Positions 16,348-24,273 of a DNA stretch of 59,105 nucleotides are shown here, in pieces; the stretch's first letter is position 1; each line of letters starts with the position of its first letter. Both the position numbers and the translations under genes were made by a program. Location: positions 1-59,105 of the forward strand of contig JAFWXL010000049.1 of assembly GCA_017545905.1 (NCBI GenBank), in the 5' to 3' direction. The notes beneath the pieces were generated by a model. That model was not told the origin of the DNA. It did no database searches and saw nothing but the letters and a program-made list of their open reading frames with translations. Origin of the DNA: Clostridia bacterium. GTDB taxonomy: Bacteria; Bacillota; Clostridia; Christensenellales; Aristaeellaceae.

Positions 16348-16558
16348 TTACAGGGATGTTGCAGTTCGCGCGGCGAAAACCTTTCTGGAGACGGCTGCGG
16401 CGGCTTTTCTGGCGGGGCTCAACGGCGTGGATCTGTTTGCGGCGCAGAAGGGATTCTGGGGAGCGCTGGCGCTTTCTGCCGGTGCGGCGGGCATATCGGC
16501 GGTATGGAACGGCATGATTGAGCCGGTGATCGGCAGGATGACCGGCAAGGCAGCGTAA
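16337..16558 (+). CDS. Holin, r1t-like
   Basis: A 73-residue membrane protein. The ATG lies inside the end of the previous gene, behind GGAGAGGGG. Two hydrophobic helices (about residues 10-30, FLETAAAAFLAGLNGVDLF, and 36-60, GFWGALALSAGAAGISAVW) flank a short turn, as in r1t-type holins. It would open the membrane for the endolysin and is the last gene of the cluster. No terminator directly follows it. Confidence 0.75.
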   Translation: MKTDYRDVAVRAAKTFLETAAAAFLAGLNGVDLFAAQKGFWGALALSAGAAGISAVWNGMIEPVIGRMTGKAA

Positions 16559-16749
16559 GGAGAAAACGGGCGGCATCAGGACAGAAGGCATACAGAAAGC
16601 ACCATCCCGGCTGAGATAACCTGACTGTAGGGAATCAGGAGCACAGACGGGATGGTGCGGCAGGCTTTGGGAGGGAGATTCAAGAGGATTCTGAGATCGA
16701 CAAGATGCGCAGGGCTGTGATGCTATTTCATTTCACGATATAAATCTAA
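16559..16749 (+). other. Intergenic stretch with an 11-bp paired element
   Basis: GCACCATCCCG (16599-16609) pairs perfectly with CGGGATGGTGC (16648-16658), and CCTGA (16620-16624) with TCAGG (16635-16639) inside it. The interior contains CTGAGAT and GTAGGGAA. There is no T-run, so it is not a simple terminator. A structured RNA is possible. No ORF is supported in the remaining bases. Confidence 0.5.
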
Positions 16750-16778
16750 TTGACATCAGCATAATTTCGCGTTACAAT
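16750..16778 (+). promoter_or_regulatory. Strong promoter without an adjacent gene
   Basis: A perfect TTGACA (16750-16755), 17-bp spacer and TACAAT (16773-16778). The transcript would run through about 130 bp without an ORF, then across the tRNA-Leu gene in antisense, and reach aroD at 17058. Either an sRNA or the long leader of aroD. Confidence 0.78.
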
Positions 16779-16884
16779 GTACATGTCCCAGCGGCAATCG
16801 ACGTCGCTTATTTGTTGTATGAATCTTTTTGCAGATCATCGGCTTTGCTTGAGAAGCGGCAGGACTGACGGCAGTTTGCCGTCA

Positions 16885-16914
16885 TAAAAAAAGAGCCCTG
16901 CCTGTGCAGGGCTC
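16885..16914 (-). terminator. Terminator of tRNA-Leu
   Basis: On the minus strand GAGCCCTGC-ACAG-GCAGGGCTC is followed by seven T. It begins six bases after the tRNA's CCA. A second hairpin GACGGCA-AAC-TGCCGTC lies just downstream. Confidence 0.9.
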
Positions 16915-16920
16915 CCCCAA

Positions 16921-17004
16921 TGGTGCTGATGGCGGGACTCGAACCCGCACGCCTGACGGCAAGGGATTTTAAGTCCCCGGTGTCTGCCGTTCCACCACAT
17001 CAGC
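16921..17004 (-). tRNA. tRNA-Leu (anticodon TAA)
   Basis: On the minus strand a complete 84-nt class II tRNA: acceptor GCTGATG/CATCAGC, anticodon loop CTTAAAA (anticodon TAA), long variable arm TTGCCGTCAGGC, T-arm GCGGGTTCGAGTCCCGC, discriminator A and encoded CCA. Its 3' end faces the phage cluster, but no duplicate of the 3' end is found on the cluster's other side. Confidence 0.95.
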
Positions 17005-17014
17005 GATTTCATAT

Positions 17015-17043
17015 ATTATATTCGTTTGGCGAGGGATTGTCAA
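17015..17043 (-). promoter_or_regulatory. Promoter of tRNA-Leu
   Basis: On the minus strand TTGACA (17038-17043), 17-bp spacer and TATAAT (17015-17020), both perfect consensus. It ends 10 bp before the tRNA. It abuts the aroD ribosome-binding region on the other strand. Confidence 0.9.
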
Positions 17044-17057
17044 GGTTGAGCGGTTTG

Positions 17058-17831
17058 ATGAACGCGGGCGAGGCCTGCATCGGGAATGTGATCCTTGGCA
17101 GAGGCATGCCGAAGATCTGCGTGCCTGTGATGGGAAAGACGGTTTCCCGGATCGCGCAGGCGGCGCAGCGGGCGAAGGATGCGAAGGCCGATATCATCGA
17201 GCTGCGCATGGACAGCATGTGCCCTGCCCCGGATATTTGCGAGGCGATTGCCGCCTGCGAAACCGTGCGCGCACATGCGCCGGGAATCGCGCTGCTCTTT
17301 ACCCTCAGAACGCAAAGAGACGGCGGCGCTGGAAGCGTGGACGTGCAGGCTTACGAGCGGCTGCTCACTGGCGTGCTGGAAAGCGGCGTCTGCGACGCAG
17401 TGGACTGTGAGCTCAGCGCCGGTGCGGAGGTCTTTGCGAGGATTGCCGCAAGGGCAAAGGCTGCCGGTATCACGCTGGTGGGATCGAGCCATGAATTCGG
17501 CGAGATCGGCGACATGCAGCGCGCGGCGCAATGGCTGCTGGAGCAGCAGGCGCTGGGCGCGGACGTATGCAAGGCGGCTGTGATGACGAAGACGGATGTG
17601 CAGGCGCTTGAAGCTGCGCTGATGTTTGCGCGAACAAAACAGCAGCTGACCATACCGATGATCGGCATTGCCATGGGCCCAGCCGGCGTGATTACGCGCA
17701 TCGGCGGCGCATGCATGGGCAGCTGCCTGACATTCGGCACGGCGGGCGAGGCATCTGCTCCGGGACAGATTGACGCGAAGAGACTGAGGACAGCGCTGGA
17801 AATCATTCGGGACGCGCTGGAAATCGGGTAA
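17058..17831 (+). CDS. aroD: 3-dehydroquinate dehydratase, type I
   Basis: Third step of the shikimate pathway: dehydrates 3-dehydroquinate by a Schiff-base mechanism. From the ATG chosen here (257 residues, normal for type I) the key residues are E48 in ELRMDS, H145 in GSSHEFGE and the Schiff-base lysine K172 in DVCKAAVMTKTD; a SAPGQ loop lies near the C-terminus. The frame stays open upstream through the tRNA gene, but that part is not coding. The ribosome site is weak. No other aro genes are adjacent. Confidence 0.88.
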   Translation: MNAGEACIGNVILGRGMPKICVPVMGKTVSRIAQAAQRAKDAKADIIELRMDSMCPAPDICEAIAACETVRAHAPGIALLFTLRTQRDGGAGSVDVQAYERLLTGVLESGVCDAVDCELSAGAEVFARIAARAKAAGITLVGSSHEFGEIGDMQRAAQWLLEQQALGADVCKAAVMTKTDVQALEAALMFARTKQQLTIPMIGIAMGPAGVITRIGGACMGSCLTFGTAGEASAPGQIDAKRLRTALEIIRDALEIG

Positions 17832-17860
17832 AACATATCGTGAAACGGAAGGTTTTTGAA

Positions 17861-18958
17861 ATGAACGAAACGATCAAGAAGGTTATCAGCCAGTTTGTGA
17901 TGCCGCAGGGCGAAACAGAAGCCGCGCCCTACGGCAATGGACATATCAATGATACGCTTTGCGTGATTGTGCACACCGCGCAGGGAAGGAAGCGCTACAT
18001 CCTTCAGCGTGTGAACAGCTACGTCTTCCCCAAGCCGACGAACGTGATTGAAAACATTGAAAAGGTCACGGCATATCTGAAGGATATCATCGAAAAGGAA
18101 GGCGGCAACCCCGAGCGCGAGACGCTGACGCTGGTGAAGGCCAGGGATGGCAAGAACTATGTGATTGGCGAGGATGGCGAACTCTGGCGCATGTATCTGT
18201 TTGTTGAGGAGACGAAATCCGTCGATCTGCCGGATACGCCGGAACTGTTTGCGCTTTCCGGCCGCGCGTTTGGCAAATTCCAGCAGCAGCTGGGCGGCTT
18301 TGACGCATCTGTGCTGCATGAGACGATTGTGGATTTCCACAATACGCCGGCGCGCTATGCACAGCTTGAGGATGCGATTGCGAGAAATGCTGCGGGCAGG
18401 CTTGAGCTGGTGAGCGAGGAGGTTGCGTTCTGCAAAAAGTATGAGCGCGAGGTGCATACGTTGCTTGATGCGCTGAAGGCCGGAGAGATTCCGCTGCGCG
18501 TGACGCATAACGATACAAAGCTTAACAACGTGCTGCTGGACGCCGAAAGCGGCGAGGGTGTGTGCGTGATTGATCTGGACACGGTGATGCCGGGTCTGGC
18601 GGCGTATGATTTCGGCGATTCCATCCGAAGCGGCGCAAACACTGCGGCAGAGGACGAGCGTGACCTGAGCAAGGTGGATATTTCTCTGGATATGTTCAGG
18701 GCATTTGCCGAGGGCTTCCTTGCCGAGGCCGGCGCTGCACTGAATCAGCGCGAGAAGGAGCTGCTGCCCATGGGCGCCAAGCTGATGACGCTTGAATGCG
18801 GCATGCGCTTCCTGGCAGATTATCTCAATGGAGACAAGTATTTCAGAATCCATCGCGAAAACCACAATCTCGACCGTGCGCGCACGCAGTTTACGCTGGT
18901 TCGCCGGATGGAAGAAAAGTGGGACGAGATGATGGACATCATCGCCAAGATTGGTTAA
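17861..18958 (+). CDS. APH-fold sugar kinase, NahK-like
   Basis: A 365-residue kinase of the aminoglycoside/choline kinase fold. Start at the ATG behind CGGAAGG. The Brenner motif THNDTKLNNVLLD (catalytic Asp near residue 218) and the metal site VIDLDTVMPG with YDFGD are intact. Overall it resembles N-acetylhexosamine 1-kinase (NahK) and related anomeric sugar kinases rather than drug-resistance enzymes. In related genomes such kinases work with an NDP-sugar nucleotidyltransferase; one is encoded at 50491 in this window. It follows aroD by 29 bp and is probably co-transcribed. Confidence 0.75.
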   Translation: MNETIKKVISQFVMPQGETEAAPYGNGHINDTLCVIVHTAQGRKRYILQRVNSYVFPKPTNVIENIEKVTAYLKDIIEKEGGNPERETLTLVKARDGKNYVIGEDGELWRMYLFVEETKSVDLPDTPELFALSGRAFGKFQQQLGGFDASVLHETIVDFHNTPARYAQLEDAIARNAAGRLELVSEEVAFCKKYEREVHTLLDALKAGEIPLRVTHNDTKLNNVLLDAESGEGVCVIDLDTVMPGLAAYDFGDSIRSGANTAAEDERDLSKVDISLDMFRAFAEGFLAEAGAALNQREKELLPMGAKLMTLECGMRFLADYLNGDKYFRIHRENHNLDRARTQFTLVRRMEEKWDEMMDIIAKIG

Positions 18959-18972
18959 AGAGAATGAAAAGG

Positions 18973-19000
18973 AATCCGCCGGAAGACGGATTTCTTTTTT
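18973..19000 (+). terminator. Terminator of the aroD-kinase unit
   Basis: AATCCG/CGGATT stem with an eight-base loop, followed by TCTTTTTT. It lies 14 bp after the kinase stop. Confidence 0.8.
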
Positions 19001-19212
19001 GCTTACTTTTATAGAAAACTGCGAAAAAAGTATACAGCGAGCACCGGATTGCTCAGGCTTGTAAAGCTGTTCGGAAGTATGCGGCCACTGGCTGGTGTTT
19101 TTGCGTAACGGAGAATTGCGCAGAATTCCTTGTTGCGGACAAATGATCATCTGCCGGACACTATGAAGGAGACAGAGTGTATTGCAGATGTAAGAGGTCA
19201 TAGCGAGAATTA
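19001..19212 (+). repeat. Terminator-associated repeat, copies B and B2
   Basis: Copy B (19001-19104) starts directly after the T-run, has GAAAACTGCGAAAAAAG, CAGCGAGCAC and TTCGGAAG, and ends in an imperfect GCGGCC-ACT-GGCTGG hairpin with TTTTT. A partial copy B2 follows at once (GCGTAACGGAGAATTGCGCA at 19103-19122, then TTGTTGCGGAC). This doublet mirrors copies C and C2 at 30894. Nothing coding is visible up to the promoter at 19213. Confidence 0.55.
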
Positions 19213-19241
19213 TTGATTTTGAGGGCGAAAAATGATATAAT
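19213..19241 (+). promoter_or_regulatory. Promoter of the HTH protein gene
   Basis: TTGATT (19213-19218), 17-bp spacer and perfect TATAAT (19236-19241), 34 bp before the start codon. The start region contains TTAGTTTAC-like AT-rich DNA but no clear operator. Confidence 0.8.
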
Positions 19242-19275
19242 TAAGTTTACTAATTGTCAATCGGAGGTTCCAGAT

Positions 19276-20772
19276 ATGAAGACGCTCATGCAGCCGGTCC
19301 GTATACCCGTTCAGGAGTTTGGCGCGTGCCTGAAGCAGATTCTGGAAAGCAAACGGATTTCGGCTTCTGAGCTGGCGCGTGTGATGGCATATAAAAGCCG
19401 CAACAGCATATTCCGCATTCTGGATGATGAGGGCGGTCATGGCGTCAGACTGGCGTTTTACGAAAAGCTGATTCAGGAAGACCCGCTGAGCCTGACAGAG
19501 GAGGAACGGCAGGCGCTGTTCCAGGCGCTGGAGGTCAGCAGAGTTGGCAGACGAACGTTTTTAGGCAACTATGCGATGCGTGAGCTGCTGATGGACATTG
19601 GCGAGGAAGCAGCACGGCCGCGCATACGCGTCGATGCACACGGCAGCCGGGAGGATCCGGATTTCAAGAAGGCAATCGCGATGATGGCCCGGGCAAGAAA
19701 AGCACATCTGATGATTTCCGGATGCTGCGAAAGAGCCATATTTGACGTGCTGAGAGAGCTGATTTACAAGACGGACGTCACCTGCAAGGTGAAGGTGACG
19801 CACTACATATATACTGGTGAAGACGAGATCGTACACAACATATCGGCTATTCAGCCGCTGCTGTACTGCGATTTCTACACGGCATACTGCGTGGAACCCG
19901 GCGTATTCAGCAAGGAAAGGGAGCGGATTTACCGGCAGAACTGCATATACGTTCACATGCAGGATGAAAACGGAACATGGTATGGACAGCCGCTGATGCT
20001 CATTGACAAGGGCGTATTTCTGCCGCTCAAACGGATAAGGAGCGGAGAGAATGACCCGTTTATGCAGTATTTTGCCGATGATCTGAGGCTGATGCCGCTG
20101 CTCAAGGCGGATTTTTCCGGCGGACAGATGGAAAACTATCTGGCATATACCAGAAGCTGCAGGGCGCTGGAGATGAACCGCACGATATACACCATCAAGC
20201 TGGATGTGCCGCTGAGCTTCATTCATCCGGAAATCCTGCTGCCATGCCTGACGGAGGATTTTCTTACAATGGCAGGCGGGGACGCCGGGACGATGGTGGA
20301 GGAGCTGTGGCGGATTCATCTTGCCCGTTGGGAAAACATATTCGGCAAGCGCAGGAAAACCCACACGATCTTCTCCAGGGAAGCGATGGAACGCTTTGCC
20401 AGAACGGGCAGGCAATCCGATCACTTTTTTGCGATCCGATCGTATACGCCTGAGGAGAGAGTGAAGATTCTGTCGCTGATCCGCACACAGGCGCAGGACA
20501 ATCCGGATTTCCGTGTGTATTTCTTCAGGGAGGATTTTGTTCCGCCGCTGACGGAGATCGGCCTGTATGAGGGCGAGGGAACGCTGATGACCAAGCCCTA
20601 TACGCACTACGATTTGGCAGGTGACCATGCGGAGACGATCATTAAACAGAACGAGTTCTGTCAGAGGTACAAGGAATTCTATGTAAAAGACCTGCTGGAG
20701 CGGCACGTGGTATCGCAGGCAGAAACGTTTGAATATCTGGACAGGTTGATTCAGATTGCTCAGAAGTTATAA
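19276..20772 (+). CDS. Large helix-turn-helix protein of unknown function
   Basis: 498 residues from the ATG behind CGGAGG. Residues about 10-50 form an XRE-like helix-turn-helix (KRISASELARVMAYKSRNSI). The remaining 430 residues show no family I can name: charged, mixed alpha/beta, soluble, with segments such as RARKAHLMISGCCERAIFDV and YFFREDFVPPL. A sensor or effector domain controlling an unlinked target is likely. It has its own promoter and shares a bidirectional terminator with the convergent transglutaminase operon. Confidence 0.6.
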   Translation: MKTLMQPVRIPVQEFGACLKQILESKRISASELARVMAYKSRNSIFRILDDEGGHGVRLAFYEKLIQEDPLSLTEEERQALFQALEVSRVGRRTFLGNYAMRELLMDIGEEAARPRIRVDAHGSREDPDFKKAIAMMARARKAHLMISGCCERAIFDVLRELIYKTDVTCKVKVTHYIYTGEDEIVHNISAIQPLLYCDFYTAYCVEPGVFSKERERIYRQNCIYVHMQDENGTWYGQPLMLIDKGVFLPLKRIRSGENDPFMQYFADDLRLMPLLKADFSGGQMENYLAYTRSCRALEMNRTIYTIKLDVPLSFIHPEILLPCLTEDFLTMAGGDAGTMVEELWRIHLARWENIFGKRRKTHTIFSREAMERFARTGRQSDHFFAIRSYTPEERVKILSLIRTQAQDNPDFRVYFFREDFVPPLTEIGLYEGEGTLMTKPYTHYDLAGDHAETIIKQNEFCQRYKEFYVKDLLERHVVSQAETFEYLDRLIQIAQKL

Positions 20773-20782
20773 ACGAAACAGA

Positions 20783-20806
20783 CCCTCCCGGATGGGAGGG
20801 CCTTTA
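20783..20806. terminator. Bidirectional terminator
   Basis: CCCTCCC-GGAT-GGGAGGG with CCTTTATT to the right and T-rich DNA (TCTGTTTCGTTT) on the minus strand. It separates the HTH gene from the convergent transglutaminase gene and touches the latter's stop codon. Confidence 0.75.
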
Positions 20807-23107
20807 TTCACCCTTGAAAGAAATGCCGTGGATGAAGCGATGGACATGCAGGCGGATCCGCTGAGCCGGGGTGAGCAGGGCATATACGGCGCGATAGATG
20901 GATTCCGCCTTTTTCGATGTGACAGGCTTGAGCCTGCGGCCGGCATAGCGGGCCATGCACAGCGCTTTGCCGAGCTTGATCAGCGTAATGCGGCCGTTAA
21001 GGGCTTCCTGACAGCGCAGCAGATAGGTCGCCGGCGCTTCGCCGGGGCGAAGAGGAAGTCCCATGGCGCTCAGCGCCTGACGGCAGGCGATGTACCAGAT
21101 CAGCAGCTGATCGCCCGGATTGCGATAAAGCGCAGCGATACGTGCAGGACTGGTCAGCGCAAAGCGCAATGCGATGAGCAGAATGAGCACAACAAGCGCC
21201 AGCAGCGCGAGCAGAAGGGAAGACGGGTCGCTGTGGTCGTCGTCAGCAGGCGGCGGGGCGCTTGGCGTGGACGTGGGAGAGGGTGTCGGCGCAGGCGTAG
21301 GCGCAGGCGTGATCTCCGGCGTCGGGGTGACGGCGGGATCGCTATGCGCGGGTGTGGGGGAAGGAGACGGCGTTGGAGCAGGCGTAGGTGCAGGCGTCGG
21401 CGTATCTTCCGGCGGCGGATCATTGCCGGAGGGCGCATCCTGCGGCTGGCGTTCGGGGTCATCCGAGGATGTGTTGGATCCGCCGTAATCCGGCGCGCTG
21501 CCGATACCCGGCGTAGGGTCGAACGTAAGCCAGCCAAAACCGGGGAAATAGACCTCTGTCCATGCATGCGCGTCGCGCTGAATGACGCGTGCGACTCCGT
21601 CGCTGTCCGGCAGGGCGGCATAGCCTTCGACATAGCGCGCAGGCAGGCCTGCAGCGCGGGCGAGCACGGTCATGCTGCTGGCGAAGGCGGTGCAGTAGCC
21701 GCGCTTTTCTTCCAGAAGGAACCACGAGACAAAATCGCGGGTGAGCGGAGGCTCATTCTGCATGAGCGAATAGGAAAAACCGCGCTGAAGATACAGGCAA
21801 ATCGCGGCGGCACGGTCGAAGTCGTTGGAATAGCTCTCTGTCAGTTCGGATGCAATCTCATAAACCTGCTGCTCAACACTGGCAGGCAGCTGAAGGTAAA
21901 CGCTTTTGACCGTATCGTAATAGGGATCGGACGGATCGAGCGAAGCGAGAACAGCGTTGCGCACGCCTTCGCCGGAGGCGTCGAGCAGGCGGCCGGAGAA
22001 TGTATAGCTGTCGCCTCTATGCAGGCTGCGCGTGGCAAATACCTCGCTGGAGGGGGAGAAATAGCTGACGATTCCCCTGCCCGAGGGCGAGGTGAAGCGC
22101 TGCGTGAGAAAGAGCGTGCTGGCGGCGTCGGCGCGCATGGTGACAGACAACGTGCGGCTGCCGGGAAGTAAGGCGCTCTGCGGAGGACGGGACTGATCGA
22201 ACAGATCGTTTCTCAGGGAGGAAAAGCGCGGGCTGATAAACAGATAGCGGCGGCCGGATGCGGTATCTGCCCAGGCCAGGCCGGTGTATTCATTTTTGAC
22301 CGTGGCGCGAAGAAGTGCACGCTGCGGCGTTTTGACCTCCATGACGGGTTCGTCCGTGGGGAATGCAGTGCCGCCAAGGCGCTCCTGACCAAACGGCTGA
22401 TAGCCTGTCTGGCTGAGGGAAAACGCGATGCGCGGCTCAGTGAAAAAGAAGTAATCATCGATGGTCTGCCTGACAGACTCGGCAAAGGCGTGCAGACTGG
22501 GTACGACGGATGAGGAAACCGGCAGAAAGGCGAGTGTGATTGCCAGCGCGGCGGCGCCCATAGGCAGAAGACGAAAAGAAGACACACCCGGAGCTCTGGC
22601 GCACAGCAGCAGTGCGGCAAGCAGCGGCACAATGGAAGCTGTGTCGGCGTGAAGGCCGAGCAGAGAGACGATCATGAGCTCGAAGACGGTGAGAAAAGCG
22701 AGCGGGAAAAAGGCATGGTCGCTTCTGGCCAGCGAAGCGCCAAAGGATGTGAGCACTGCGGCGAGGATAGCGGTGATGACACGGGAATAGGCCGCCAGTG
22801 CCAGCGGCTGGCCATTGACAAACAGGGTAAGCGCATGGGAAAAAGCCTGAAGCTGACTGCGGTAAGGCCACACGGTACAGCACAGCGCAGCAAAGAGCAG
22901 CGGATAGACGGCGGAGCGCAGGCGCGGCATGCAGTCAAAGACGGCATAAAGCAGCGCGACAAAAGCGCAGCACGAAGCGCACAGCGCGGCAGAGGATACA
23001 AGATCCATCGCCAGAAGCAGCGGCCATGTGCAGCCGAAACCAATGCATATCGCCGTGACGGCGCGCAGCGCGAGCCCTTTCGGGATGGAAAAGAAGGATG
23101 TCTTCAT
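20804..23107 (-). CDS. Membrane transglutaminase-like protein (TgpA type)
   Basis: 767 residues. The N-terminal third holds about six hydrophobic helices (residues 10-210). An extracellular domain with a transglutaminase core follows, with Cys in KRGYCTAFASSM, His in DAHAWTEVYFPGFGW and Asp in TFDPTPG. After it come a Pro/Thr/Ser linker (PTPAPTPAPTPSPSPTP), a final membrane helix (LLLALLALVVLILLIALRF) and a cytoplasmic tail. It is the last gene of a moxR-DUF58-transglutaminase operon. Such operons probably assist folding or cross-linking of surface proteins; the exact substrate is unknown. Confidence 0.85.
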   Translation of the reverse strand: MKTSFFSIPKGLALRAVTAICIGFGCTWPLLLAMDLVSSAALCASCCAFVALLYAVFDCMPRLRSAVYPLLFAALCCTVWPYRSQLQAFSHALTLFVNGQPLALAAYSRVITAILAAVLTSFGASLARSDHAFFPLAFLTVFELMIVSLLGLHADTASIVPLLAALLLCARAPGVSSFRLLPMGAAALAITLAFLPVSSSVVPSLHAFAESVRQTIDDYFFFTEPRIAFSLSQTGYQPFGQERLGGTAFPTDEPVMEVKTPQRALLRATVKNEYTGLAWADTASGRRYLFISPRFSSLRNDLFDQSRPPQSALLPGSRTLSVTMRADAASTLFLTQRFTSPSGRGIVSYFSPSSEVFATRSLHRGDSYTFSGRLLDASGEGVRNAVLASLDPSDPYYDTVKSVYLQLPASVEQQVYEIASELTESYSNDFDRAAAICLYLQRGFSYSLMQNEPPLTRDFVSWFLLEEKRGYCTAFASSMTVLARAAGLPARYVEGYAALPDSDGVARVIQRDAHAWTEVYFPGFGWLTFDPTPGIGSAPDYGGSNTSSDDPERQPQDAPSGNDPPPEDTPTPAPTPAPTPSPSPTPAHSDPAVTPTPEITPAPTPAPTPSPTSTPSAPPPADDDHSDPSSLLLALLALVVLILLIALRFALTSPARIAALYRNPGDQLLIWYIACRQALSAMGLPLRPGEAPATYLLRCQEALNGRITLIKLGKALCMARYAGRRLKPVTSKKAESIYRAVYALLTPAQRIRLHVHRFIHGISFKGE

Positions 23108-23130
23108 GGGCGTTCCTTATCGGACAGAAT

Positions 23131-24273
23131 TCAGATGGAAACCTGCTGCGTTTCAATGCCGCAGGTCTCAAGCAGATACAGAAGCTGAGATTGCTCCTGA
23201 GACGGCTCGCCGGCACAGATAAGATAGACGCGCGTGCGCGGCCCCATGCGGGAGAGCGCGATGACGGCGTCTGTGACTGACGGTGTGAGCGCGGCGGTGA
23301 TGATGGCAGTGGAACCAGTGCGGCGCATGCGCCGGGAGGCGAGCAGCAGTACACGGGAAAAATCCGACGGGCGGGAAAAGCTCTCCTGTGCGAGGGCGTG
23401 AAGCATGGACGAAAGCGCCTGCGGCTCCTGACCGCTGAGCTCGCGCGGCTGATCGCCGGTGAGCGGCATGCGCGCAATGCGTCGGCTGTCCAGCAGAGAC
23501 TTGAGCACGCCGGCACAGGTTTCGGTGAGCGTGTCAATCACGGCGGCGCGCACGGCGCCCTGCGCTGCGGGCTGGGCAAGATCAAGCAGGATCAGCGCAT
23601 CGGGGCGCTGGGGCGTTTCATAGGTATGCACCATGAGCTCCTGACGGCGCATGGAGAGCTTCCAGTGGACACGCTTGAGCTCGTCGCCGTCCTGCCAGGC
23701 GCGGATATCGGCGGGCGTGGTGCGGTCTGCCTGCGCGCGCTGGGCGGACGTGCTTTCGCCTTCGCCGGGGCTGGTGGCGAGCGGCTGCGTTTCGCGCGGA
23801 ACGGGCAGAACACAGACAGGCACGGGCGGCGCTTTCACCGGACGGGAAAAGCGGAACAGGCCAAAGACGTCGCCAAAGGCAACGCTGACAGCGCCCACGC
23901 CGAACACGCCCACGTGCGGACATGGAAAGGAATTGTCGCTTACCGTTCGGCCGAAAAGGCGCGCCGGGAGCAGAAACTCGCTCGTCTTTCCACTGGGCAG
24001 GCTCACGCGCAGCGCGAGCGGCGCAATGGGCAGCGGAGCGAACATGCGGACGCACAGCGTATACATACACGATTCACCGCGGCTGACTTCGCTGGAGGAG
24101 AGCTGCTGGGAGATGCGGCAGGTCAAAGCGGCAAAGAGAAGGCTGACAAACGCGAGCGCACAGGTGGTAAGCGCGCAAACGCCCAGCAGGAACGCACCCT
24201 GACTGCCGACAGAAAGCGCCGTGATCAGCATGACCGCGCCGAATAGCAGCGTGTAAAAAGCACGGGCGGTCAT
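23131..24273 (-). CDS. DUF58 family protein
   Basis: 380 residues. The start is the ATG overlapping the MoxR stop by four bases. Two hydrophobic helices sit at the N-terminus (about residues 5-45), then a beta domain and the DUF58 signature around IRAWQDGDELKRVHWKLSMR (residues 195-215), followed by a von Willebrand A-like fold (ALILLDLAQP). Works with MoxR ATPases in an ill-defined assembly or chaperone role. It lies 23 bp before the transglutaminase gene. Confidence 0.85.
   Translation of the reverse strand: MTARAFYTLLFGAVMLITALSVGSQGAFLLGVCALTTCALAFVSLLFAALTCRISQQLSSSEVSRGESCMYTLCVRMFAPLPIAPLALRVSLPSGKTSEFLLPARLFGRTVSDNSFPCPHVGVFGVGAVSVAFGDVFGLFRFSRPVKAPPVPVCVLPVPRETQPLATSPGEGESTSAQRAQADRTTPADIRAWQDGDELKRVHWKLSMRRQELMVHTYETPQRPDALILLDLAQPAAQGAVRAAVIDTLTETCAGVLKSLLDSRRIARMPLTGDQPRELSGQEPQALSSMLHALAQESFSRPSDFSRVLLLASRRMRRTGSTAIITAALTPSVTDAVIALSRMGPRTRVYLICAGEPSQEQSQLLYLLETCGIETQQVSI

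Noticed and set aside
11029..16558. Diversity-generating retroelement around the fibre genes
   Set aside because: No reverse transcriptase and no second copy of the fibre 3' end as a template repeat were found in the window.
16599..16658. TPP riboswitch call
   Set aside because: Only the CTGAGA and GTAGGGA fragments fit; helices P3 and P5 are missing, and the downstream DNA has no thiamine gene. Kept only as a paired element.
16921..17004. tRNA-Leu as prophage attachment site
   Set aside because: The 3' end faces the phage cluster, but no copy of GCGGGTTCGAGTCCCGCC or a similar tRNA end is present at the left border (1534-1750), and there is no integrase.
16920..17057. N-terminal extension of aroD
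   Set aside because: The frame is open but runs antisense through the tRNA-Leu gene; the 257-residue version already has the full type I dehydroquinase length.
21290..21440. Tandem GGCGCAGGCGTA-like repeats as a non-coding repeat array
   Set aside because: They encode the Pro/Thr-rich linker of the transglutaminase-like membrane protein in frame.
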